From Planctomycetota bacterium (GTDB lineage Bacteria; Planctomycetota; Planctomycetia; Planctomycetales; Planctomycetaceae), in NCBI GenBank assembly GCA_029977045.1, contig JAPOLP010000456.1:1-5386 (forward strand): a DNA stretch of 5,386 nucleotides. Reading direction: 5' to 3'. Below the pieces are notes generated by a model. The model searched no databases. It saw only the letters and a list, made by a program, of their open reading frames with translations, and was not told where the DNA came from. A program made the translations under genes and the position numbers. This document shows, piece after piece, positions 1 to 5,386 of the stretch. Position 1 is the first letter of the stretch, and each line of letters starts with the position of its first letter.

Positions 1-1650
1 GAACTGAAGAAGCTGCGCGACGAACTGAAGAACGTTGAAAAAAGCACGACTCCAAGAGTCGCCGACCTGCCCGGCATCGTCATCGACGATACGCAGGCGG
101 AACTTATCGGCGAGTGGAAGGCATCCGTCTTCACGAAGCGCTACGTCGGCGACGGCTACATTCACGACGACAGACAGGACCGCGGTCGCAAGTCGGTCAC
201 GTTTCGACCGGAGATTCCGGAAGACGGCGAATACGAAGTTCGCATCTCGTACCCGAGCGGCGGTGGTCGCGCTAAGAACGTCCCGGTCGTTGTCCACTCG
301 GCCGATGACGGAAAAACGCTGACCGTCAATCAGGAAGAACTGCCGGAAATCGGCGGCCTGTTCCATTCACTGGGCCGCTATCACTTCAAACAGGGTACCG
401 CGGGCTACGTCCGAATCTCCAACACGTCGACCGACGGCTACGTCATCGTTGACGCGGCTCAGTTCATTCCGGTCAAGGAACTCGACCAGCCGCAGAAAGA
501 TGGCAAGCCAGCGAGCGCGACGACTGAACGCGTCACGGAACTCAGCCAGCAGATCAAAACACTGGAGGAGCGTCAGAAGAAGATCCGCGACTCTGCACCA
601 AAACAGCCGATGGTCATGGCCGCTCGCGATCGCGAAAAAGTCGGCGACACAACGTTCCGGGTTCGCGGCCTTCCCGATCAGCACGGCGATGTCGTGCAGC
701 GAGGATTCCTGTCGCTCGCCAGTTTCGATAGCCAGCCGGAACCGGACCCGACGAAAAGTGGCCGGGCCGAGCTGGCTCACTGGCTGACCGACGCCCGCAA
801 CCCGCTGATCGCGCGAGTCATCGTCAATCGCGTCTGGGCGCACCTGATGGGTGAGGGCATCGTTCGATCGGTCGACAACTTCGGAACTCTCGGTGACACG
901 CCAACGCATCCAGAGCTGCTCGACACGCTGGCCGTCGACTTCGTCGAAAGCGGCTGGTCGATCAAGCAGCTTGTTCGCCGCATCTGCCTGACTCGGACTT
1001 ATGGCCTGAGCACGGCGCTAGACGAAACGAACGCTAACGCCGATCCCGAGAACCAGTTCTGGTGGCGACAGAACCGCCGCCGTCTGACCGCCGAGGAGAT
1101 TCGCGACGCGATGCTCGCCGTCAGCGACCGATTGAGTCTGGAAGGCGGCGGGTCATCCGTCACCGACTTCAACGAGCAAGCCGTTAATAACTCTCCGGGT
1201 GCCACGTACGACAAACGAGACGGCGCGACCGACCGCCGCAGTCTGTACCTGCCGATCGTCCGCAACGACCTGCCGGCGATGCTGACAGTCTTCGACTTCG
1301 CCGACCCCGACATGGTCACTGGCAAGCGAGCGGTCACCAACGTTCCGGCTCAGGCACTGCTGATGCTCAACAGTCCGTTCGTCGCGGGTTGTGCGGAAAC
1401 GCTGGCCGAGGAACTTCTGAAAACTCTGCCGGAAGCATCTCCAGAAGAACGAGCCAACTGGAGCTACCTGCGGATGCTTGGCCGGTCGGCGACTCCCGAG
1501 GAGGTTGCTTTGGCTACGGAATTCGTCGCGGCAACGTCGCCGTCACCGGCTGACCGAAACTCAGAGGCAGATTCATCAAAGACAGCCACAGGTTGGAAGC
1601 AACTGATCCACTCGATCTTTGCGTCCAGCGAGTTTCGATTGCTCAACTGA
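1..1650 (+). CDS. PSD1-type protein, 3' part: golvesin-like domain plus DUF1553 (5' end outside window)
   Basis: The reading frame is open from base 1 to the TGA at 1648-1650 (549 residues, numbered from the window edge), so the gene starts upstream. The visible part has three sections. Residues 24-158 are rich in beta strands and resemble the golvesin C-terminal/xanthan-lyase-like domain (GYVRISN, VIVDAAQFIPV near its end). Residues 176-198 form a short coiled coil (V178, L181, I185, L188, I195), and residues 1-14 may be another helix. Residues 215-549 are DUF1553: RGLPDQHGDVVQRGFL at 222-237, NRVWAHLMGEGIVRSVDNFG at 276-295, RRLTAEEIRDA at 360-370, RRSLYLPIVRN at 412-422, FDFADPD at 431-437, and the usual ending SSEFRLLN. 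In this family DUF1549, often preceded by a cytochrome c domain and a signal peptide, lies before this part; that is expected upstream but not seen. Function is unproven; an exported envelope protein, perhaps binding glycan, is inferred. A DUF1501 gene follows after 65 bp, probably in one operon. Confidence 0.93.
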   Translation, partial: ELKKLRDELKNVEKSTTPRVADLPGIVIDDTQAELIGEWKASVFTKRYVGDGYIHDDRQDRGRKSVTFRPEIPEDGEYEVRISYPSGGGRAKNVPVVVHSADDGKTLTVNQEELPEIGGLFHSLGRYHFKQGTAGYVRISNTSTDGYVIVDAAQFIPVKELDQPQKDGKPASATTERVTELSQQIKTLEERQKKIRDSAPKQPMVMAARDREKVGDTTFRVRGLPDQHGDVVQRGFLSLASFDSQPEPDPTKSGRAELAHWLTDARNPLIARVIVNRVWAHLMGEGIVRSVDNFGTLGDTPTHPELLDTLAVDFVESGWSIKQLVRRICLTRTYGLSTALDETNANADPENQFWWRQNRRRLTAEEIRDAMLAVSDRLSLEGGGSSVTDFNEQAVNNSPGATYDKRDGATDRRSLYLPIVRNDLPAMLTVFDFADPDMVTGKRAVTNVPAQALLMLNSPFVAGCAETLAEELLKTLPEASPEERANWSYLRMLGRSATPEEVALATEFVAATSPSPADRNSEADSSKTATGWKQLIHSIFASSEFRLLN

Positions 1651-1701
1651 AAACAGACGGAAACCCAGCGGTCGCCGAAGCGGGCGGTGCCGGGCCACAA
1701 C

Positions 1702-1706
1702 AGGAA
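1702..1706 (+). promoter_or_regulatory. Ribosome binding site for the DUF1501 gene
   Basis: AGGAA lies 9 bases before the ATG at 1716. This favours 1716 over the in-frame ATG at 1593, which lies inside the preceding PSD1 coding region and would put 41 hydrophilic residues in front of the twin-arginine signal. Confidence 0.55.
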
Positions 1707-1715
1707 TACGAACCG

Positions 1716-3140
1716 ATGTCCATCCCCTTTGATCGTCGAGCGATGCTGCAGTCGGCTGGCTGCGGGTTTGGCTGGCTCGCCTTTTCGTCGCTGGCTCAGG
1801 CGGCGGTCGCCGCAGAAGGCTCGCCGACGCAACCCGCTGAAGGGCCTCTCGCGCCGAAACAGCCGCATCACGTGCCGCGAGCTAAACGCGTTATCTTCCT
1901 GTTTATGCACGGAGGACCAAGCCAGGTCGACACGTTCGATTATAAGCCTCGGCTGGAGAAGGAAGATGGCCAGAAGCTGCCGTTCAAGGCGGCGGACAAT
2001 GTTGAGAAGTCGACCGAAGACAACCTGCGCGTGATGAAGTCTCCGTGGAAGTTCGCGCAGCACGGTGAGAGTGGCCGCTGGATTTCTGAGCTGTTCCCGC
2101 ACGTCGCGAAACACGCCGACGACCTGTGCGTCATCAACTCGATGCACAGCAAAGGCCAGTCCCACGGGCAGGCCGTCTGCATGTTGCACACCGGCACCGA
2201 CCGTCTGGTCTGGCCGTCTGTCGGAGCCTGGGTTTCGTACGGACTCGGTACCGAGAACCGTGACCTGCCCTCGTTCATTTCGATCACCCCACCAAAAGGC
2301 CACGGTGGACCACGCAACTATGGCACCGCGTTTCTACCGGCAATTCACCAGGCGACGACGATCGGCAACTCACTGCAGCCGGTCAACGACGCGAAGATCG
2401 CGTTCCTCGACCGCCAGGGCCAGACACTCGACGAACAGCGCCGGCAGCTTGATCTGCTGCAGGCGATGAACCGCCGACACCTTGATCGCCTGCAGCAGGA
2501 TCAGGTTATCGAAGGCATGATCCAGTCTTACGAACTGGCTTTCCGAATGCAGTCCGCCGTGCCGTCGGTCATGGACGTCGTTGGCGAGTCCGAAGCGACT
2601 CAAAAAGCATACGGCATCGGCAGCGAACCGACTGACAGCTTCGGTCGCTGCTGCCTGATGGCTCGCCGCTTCGCCGAAGCCGGTGTCCGGTACATTCAGG
2701 TGTCCGCAAAGCAGAACTCGTGGGACCAGCACAGCAACCTGAAGGCTGGGCATGAGAAGAACTGCGGCATCGTCGATCAGCCGATTGCGGCTCTGCTGGC
2801 TGACTTGAAGCAGCGAGGAATGCTCGAAGACACGCTGGTCGTCTGGAGCGGCGAGTTTGGTCGGACACCGATTGCTCAGGGTTCAGACGGTCGCGACCAC
2901 AACCCGCAGGGCTTCACGACCTGGCTGGCTGGCGGCGGCGTCAAGCCGGGGTTCACTCACGGAGCGACCGACGAGTACGGCTATTTCGCGTTGCACGACA
3001 AAGTCCACATGCACGACCTACACGCGACCATGCTGCACCTGCTGGGCCTGGACCACGAACGCCTGACCTACCGCTACGCCGGTCGCGACTTCCGCCTGAC
3101 CGACATCGCCGGTCGAGTTGTCAACGAGATCATCGCCTAG
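1716..3140 (+). CDS. DUF1501 family protein with twin-arginine type signal
   Basis: The product has 474 residues, a normal length for DUF1501 (PF07394), a family placed in the alkaline phosphatase/sulfatase superfamily; its substrate is unknown. The start at 1716 is chosen because it puts a twin-arginine signal at the N-terminus: FDRRAML at residues 5-11, a hydrophobic stretch to about 28, and an AQAAVAA cleavage region near 27-33. Family motifs follow in order: VIFLFMHGGPSQVDTFD at 59-75, QSHGQAVCMLHTG at 148-160, PSVGAWVSYGLG at 167-178, DLPSFI at 183-188, SFGRCCLMARR at 308-318, WDQH at 336-339, WSGEFGRTP at 377-385, GRDHN at 392-396 and HMHDLHATMLHLLGL at 431-445. The conserved H, D and E residues in these motifs could bind metal, as in the superfamily, but this is inference. 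It ends with TAG, 65 bp after the PSD1 gene, and the pair is the standard planctomycete arrangement. The twin-arginine signal implies export in a folded state. Confidence 0.95.
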   Translation: MSIPFDRRAMLQSAGCGFGWLAFSSLAQAAVAAEGSPTQPAEGPLAPKQPHHVPRAKRVIFLFMHGGPSQVDTFDYKPRLEKEDGQKLPFKAADNVEKSTEDNLRVMKSPWKFAQHGESGRWISELFPHVAKHADDLCVINSMHSKGQSHGQAVCMLHTGTDRLVWPSVGAWVSYGLGTENRDLPSFISITPPKGHGGPRNYGTAFLPAIHQATTIGNSLQPVNDAKIAFLDRQGQTLDEQRRQLDLLQAMNRRHLDRLQQDQVIEGMIQSYELAFRMQSAVPSVMDVVGESEATQKAYGIGSEPTDSFGRCCLMARRFAEAGVRYIQVSAKQNSWDQHSNLKAGHEKNCGIVDQPIAALLADLKQRGMLEDTLVVWSGEFGRTPIAQGSDGRDHNPQGFTTWLAGGGVKPGFTHGATDEYGYFALHDKVHMHDLHATMLHLLGLDHERLTYRYAGRDFRLTDIAGRVVNEIIA

Positions 3141-3167
3141 CTGAGCGTCGTTTGATCCGAGGCCCCA

Positions 3168-3203
3168 GGCGACAGTGGTCGGCCATCTCTGCAACTGGTC
3201 GCC
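3168..3203 (+). terminator. Weak hairpin after the DUF1501 gene, possible transcript end
   Basis: GGCGACAGT (3168-3176) pairs with ACT-G-GTCGCC (3194-3203): nine base pairs with one bulged G (3197) and a 17-base loop. It starts 28 bases after the stop codon. There is no T-run behind it and the loop is large, so it is not a classical intrinsic terminator. It may mark the 3' end of the upstream unit or be chance pairing in GC-rich DNA. Confidence 0.2.
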
Positions 3204-3268
3204 CGCGAGTCGCCGTGGTAACTGATGAGTCGCGTGCGCCTGGTTTGCGCTGCCGTTTGCCCGCTCGA

Positions 3269-3313
3269 CGCAATCCTTGATTGCGATCCATCTGAGATCT
3301 CAGCTAGATTGCG
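3269..3313 (+). promoter_or_regulatory. Repeat cluster and possible promoter/operator of the GntR-FCD gene
   Basis: This sits 44-89 bases before the regulator start. CGCAATC-CTT-GATTGCG (3269-3285) is a perfect 7-bp inverted repeat. CTTGATTGCG (3276-3285) recurs as CTAGATTGCG (3304-3313), 9 of 10 bases, exactly 28 bp on. Between the two copies is the perfect 12-bp palindrome CTGAGATCTCAG (3292-3303). A weak promoter can be read as TTGCGA (3281-3286), 18 bp, TAGATT (3305-3310), which would put the palindrome in the spacer, a typical repressor position. GntR-family regulators often control their own gene through palindromes, so an autoregulatory operator is plausible. The palindrome does not fit the GT..AC core of the best-known FadR-type sites. 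The promoter assignment is tentative. Confidence 0.4.
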
Positions 3314-3346
3314 TTTTACGTCCGAAGGCCTTCCTGATTCCGGGCT

Positions 3347-3350
3347 GGAG
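3347..3350 (+). promoter_or_regulatory. Ribosome binding site for the GntR-FCD gene
   Basis: GGAG lies 7 bases before the ATG at 3358, near-ideal spacing. It decides the start against the in-frame ATG at 3277, which falls within the repeat cluster and would add 27 residues not typical of this family. Confidence 0.65.
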
Positions 3351-3357
3351 TTTGTTG

Positions 3358-4014
3358 ATGACCGCTGCTGTGACCGACAAAGGGCTGCTCAAAGAGCGGG
3401 CGTACTCGGAAATCAAAGGGTACATTCAGCGGGACGAGTATCTGCCGGGTGAGTTTCTCTCGGAGCGGCAGCTGGCGAGCCGGCTCGGAATGAGCAAGAC
3501 GCCGGTCAAGTCGGCGCTCGAGCGGCTTGAGGTGGAAGGGTTCGTCGCGGTCTCTCCGCAGCAGGGCATCGTGGTTCGCGACGTGTCGATCCACGAAATC
3601 GCCGATCAGTTCGAGATTCGGCTCGCGTTGGAGTCATTCGTGCTGCGGTCTATAGCGGGCCGACTCAACAGCGAGCAGACCGCTCAAGTACGGAAGAACC
3701 TGAAGGAGCAGGCCAAAGCTGCGAAGACCGGAGATCTCGCCGGCGCGGCTCAACTGGACTCCGAGTTTCACACGTCGTTCTGCGAGTTCCTGGGCAACCG
3801 CGAAATCGTCCGCGTGATGATGCAGTTGCGGGAAAAGATGCACCGCGTCGTCGTGCGCGTGTTTGAGAACAAGCACGAGCGGTTGCAGTCGAGCTATCAG
3901 GAACATTCCGAGATCGCGCAGGCCGTCCTCGACGGTGATGCTTCGCGTGCCGTCGCGTCGTTAGAGGAGCACCTGAACTGTGGCAAGCAGTTGTTGTTAT
4001 CGCCGCGCCGCTGA
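3358..4014 (+). CDS. GntR-family transcriptional regulator, FCD (FadR-type) subfamily
   Basis: The product is a 218-residue cytoplasmic DNA-binding protein, the usual size for this subfamily. Residues 11-75 are the GntR winged helix: LKERAYSEIKGYI, then LPGEFLSERQLASRLGMSK at 29-47, the recognition helix TPVKSALERLEVEGFV at 48-63, and the wing at 66-74. The common SRTPVREAL is SKTPVKSAL here. Residues 80-206 are a helical FCD domain (PF07729). It keeps an Asp-x3-His pair (D134, H138) plus H183 and H205, matching the four ligands that bind a metal ion in FCD proteins, and the metal usually helps hold a small carboxylate effector. Known effectors include sugar acids, organic acids and amino acids; this one cannot be read from sequence. 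The gene overlaps the next PSD1 gene by 35 bases, so that gene is its likely target, and the upstream repeats suggest autoregulation. Whether it represses or activates is unknown. Confidence 0.95.
   Translation: MTAAVTDKGLLKERAYSEIKGYIQRDEYLPGEFLSERQLASRLGMSKTPVKSALERLEVEGFVAVSPQQGIVVRDVSIHEIADQFEIRLALESFVLRSIAGRLNSEQTAQVRKNLKEQAKAAKTGDLAGAAQLDSEFHTSFCEFLGNREIVRVMMQLREKMHRVVVRVFENKHERLQSSYQEHSEIAQAVLDGDASRAVASLEEHLNCGKQLLLSPRR
3963..3969 (+). promoter_or_regulatory. Ribosome binding site inside the regulator gene, for the downstream PSD1 gene
   Basis: AGAGGAG lies within the last codons of the GntR gene, 10 bases before the GTG at 3980. It is the strongest Shine-Dalgarno match near that start and supports GTG 3980 over ATG 4049. 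Its position within translated sequence suggests translational coupling. Confidence 0.6.
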
Positions 4015-5386
4015 TCTCGTCTGCGGGTGCGTCGTCCTGTTTCTGACGATGTCGGCTCAGGCTGCCGACCCGGTACCGTCATTCTTTCGCGGCCTTAATC
4101 TGAACGGCCCCGCCGTGACGATCGATGGCAATCCGTGGGACGGCCAGGAGGCGAAGCGATACGTCTGCCGGGACAAGGCATTCGAGAATCAGGCTGTCAC
4201 GCTGGTTACGCCGACGGACGCAGATCGCGCGAAGATGATTCGCAGTAGCCGCTGGGGCGGGAATCGTGTCGAGCTGACGGAGATTCCAGGTGGTGCCTAC
4301 TCGCTGTTTCTGTATGTGTGGGAAGACAACAACGCTGAGACGTATTCGATCGCTGTCAATGGCCGCGAGACGGTTGCCAGGTACAACAGTGGAGCGACCG
4401 GCCATTGGGAAAAACTCGGGCCGTGGTACGTGTCGCCACAGGATGGCCGGATCGTGCTGACCAGTGCTGGCGGCGCGGCGAACTTCTCCGGCATCGAACT
4501 CTGGCGTGGCCGCTATGACGGCATCAGCCAGCCGATCAGCGATGAAGACCTGGCGTTCTTCGAGAAACGCATTCGACCGCTGCTGATCGCGAAGTGCTTC
4601 GAGTGCCACAGCGCTGAGTCGCAGGATTTGCAGGGTGATCTGCTCGTTGATTCCCGAGCCACGCTGCGGCGCGGCGGCGCGAACGGACCGGCGATTATTC
4701 CGGGTGATCCGGACCGAAGCCTGCTGATCGAGGCGGTGCGTTACGCGAATGCCGATATGCAGATGCCCCCCGACGAGAAGCTGTCCGCTACCGAAATCGC
4801 GGACCTCGAACACTGGGTGAAGATCGGAGCACCCGATCCTCGTTCGGCAGCGACCAGGCACTTGGGCAAGCAAATCGACATCGCCGCAGCTCGGCAGTTC
4901 TGGTCATTGAAGCCGGTTACCGATCCGCCGGTGCCGGAAGTGAAGCACAGTGACTGGCCGCGTTCCGAGATCGATCACTTTGTGCTCGCGAAGCTGGAAG
5001 ACCGCAACCTCGTTCCTGCTGCCGATGCCGACGCGCGAACTCTGATCCGACGCGCAACGTACGATCTGACGGGCCTGCCGCCGACGCCGGAGGACGTTGC
5101 AGCCTTCCTCTCTGAATCTGAGCAGAATGCCGACGCGGCGTTTCGCAGCCTCATCGACAGGCTGCTCGCTTCGCCACGATATGGAGAACGCTGGGGCCGG
5201 CACTGGCTTGATGTCGTCCGCTATGCCGACACGGCGGGCGACAACTCTGATTACCCGATTCCGCAGATGCACCTCTATCGCGACTGGGTGATCGACGCCT
5301 TCAACCGTGAGCTGCCCTTTGACGAATTCGTCCGCGATCAACTGGCGGGGGACCTGCGGGCCGGCGAGGCTGCCTCGGAGAGAGAA
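3980..5386 (+). CDS. Exported PSD1-type protein, 5' part: malectin-like, cytochrome c and DUF1549 domains (3' end outside window)
   Basis: There are 469 visible residues, running off the window. I place the start at GTG 3980: an in-frame TGA (3974-3976) blocks any earlier start, AGAGGAG lies 10 bases upstream, and the first 28 residues then form a Sec signal peptide (Arg 8-9, core LVCGCVVLFLTM at 13-24, cleavage after AQA at 26-28). ATG 4049 would lose the signal, which a c-type cytochrome needs. Residues 36-176 are a malectin-like/galactose-binding type domain (GLNLNGPAVTIDGNPW at 38-53, SRWGGNRVEL, ANFSGIELWRG). Residues 191-285 are the planctomycete cytochrome c domain (PF07635), with haem motif CFECH at 206-210 and a probable axial Met at M262 (MPP), M260 being the alternative. 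Residues 326-469 are DUF1549 (PF07583), including DLTGLPPTPEDVAAFL and ERWGRHWLDVVRYADTAG. DUF1553 should follow outside. One-haem redox function at the envelope is inferred; the substrate is unknown. Confidence 0.92.
   Translation, partial: MASSCCYRRAADLVCGCVVLFLTMSAQAADPVPSFFRGLNLNGPAVTIDGNPWDGQEAKRYVCRDKAFENQAVTLVTPTDADRAKMIRSSRWGGNRVELTEIPGGAYSLFLYVWEDNNAETYSIAVNGRETVARYNSGATGHWEKLGPWYVSPQDGRIVLTSAGGAANFSGIELWRGRYDGISQPISDEDLAFFEKRIRPLLIAKCFECHSAESQDLQGDLLVDSRATLRRGGANGPAIIPGDPDRSLLIEAVRYANADMQMPPDEKLSATEIADLEHWVKIGAPDPRSAATRHLGKQIDIAAARQFWSLKPVTDPPVPEVKHSDWPRSEIDHFVLAKLEDRNLVPAADADARTLIRRATYDLTGLPPTPEDVAAFLSESEQNADAAFRSLIDRLLASPRYGERWGRHWLDVVRYADTAGDNSDYPIPQMHLYRDWVIDAFNRELPFDEFVRDQLAGDLRAGEAASERE

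Noticed and set aside
367..909. Minus-strand open frame (180 codons)
   Set aside because: It is antisense to the golvesin-like and DUF1553 region, has no family resemblance, and overlaps the coding strand completely.
1728..1763. Lipobox around C16 of the DUF1501 protein (SAGC)
   Set aside because: Position -3 is Ser instead of Leu or a similar residue, and the hydrophobic stretch continues past the Cys, so a twin-arginine signal with signal peptidase I cleavage fits better.
1464..2303. Long open frame on the minus strand (279 codons)
   Set aside because: It lies antisense to the end of the PSD1 gene and the start of the DUF1501 gene, which have clear family motifs. The translation is rich in Arg with no recognisable domain, as expected from GC-rich codon shadows.
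3168..3203. Strong intrinsic terminator after the DUF1501 gene
   Set aside because: The hairpin has a bulge, a 17-base loop and no T-run; it is listed only as a weak candidate.
3277..3357. 27-residue N-terminal extension of the GntR protein from ATG 3277
   Set aside because: It would place coding sequence across the putative promoter and palindrome. The ATG at 3358 has GGAG at 7 bases and gives the normal family length.
3225..3452. Small + strand open frame of 75 codons, with a slightly hydrophobic N-terminus
   Set aside because: It spans the repeat cluster and overlaps the well-supported start of the GntR gene in another frame; there is no good ribosome binding site before 3225 and no domain.
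4079..4873. Long open frame on the minus strand (264 codons)
   Set aside because: It is antisense to the malectin-like and cytochrome c domains of the PSD1-type gene; no domain or ribosome binding site supports it.

Overview
The window looks like chromosomal DNA from a planctomycete. It is GC-rich, tightly packed on the + strand, and carries protein families that are hallmarks of that phylum: two PSD1-type proteins (DUF1549/DUF1553, one with a visible planctomycete-type cytochrome c domain) and a DUF1501 protein. I cannot name the genus. All four supported genes are on the + strand; the long open frames on the other strand are shadows.

Layout. (1) Bases 1-1650 hold the 3' part of a PSD1 gene whose start lies outside the window: a golvesin/xanthan-lyase-like beta domain, a short coiled coil, then a complete DUF1553 domain. 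(2) Bases 1716-3140 hold a complete DUF1501 gene with a twin-arginine type signal; it follows the PSD1 gene by 65 bp, the usual planctomycete pairing. (3) Bases 3141-3357 are intergenic, with a weak hairpin near the DUF1501 stop and a cluster of inverted and direct repeats before the next gene. (4) Bases 3358-4014 encode a GntR-family regulator with an FCD ligand domain and a complete set of candidate metal ligands. (5) Bases 3980-5386 (running off the window) encode a second PSD1-type protein: signal peptide, malectin-like domain, cytochrome c domain with one CXXCH, and the start of DUF1549. Its best start is a GTG inside the end of the regulator gene, giving a 35-base overlap.

How they may work together. 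The first two genes form one presumed export unit (cell envelope or periplasm). The regulator and the second PSD1 gene form another unit that is probably co-transcribed and translationally coupled, suggesting that a small carboxylate-type effector controls expression of an exported, haem-bearing, possibly carbohydrate-binding protein. The biochemical roles of DUF1501, DUF1549 and DUF1553 are not firmly established, so pathway statements are inference. No RNA gene, CRISPR array, insertion sequence or prophage signal was seen. The most interesting points are the FCD-regulator/PSD1 coupling, the GTG start that restores a signal peptide, and the repeat cluster upstream of the regulator.
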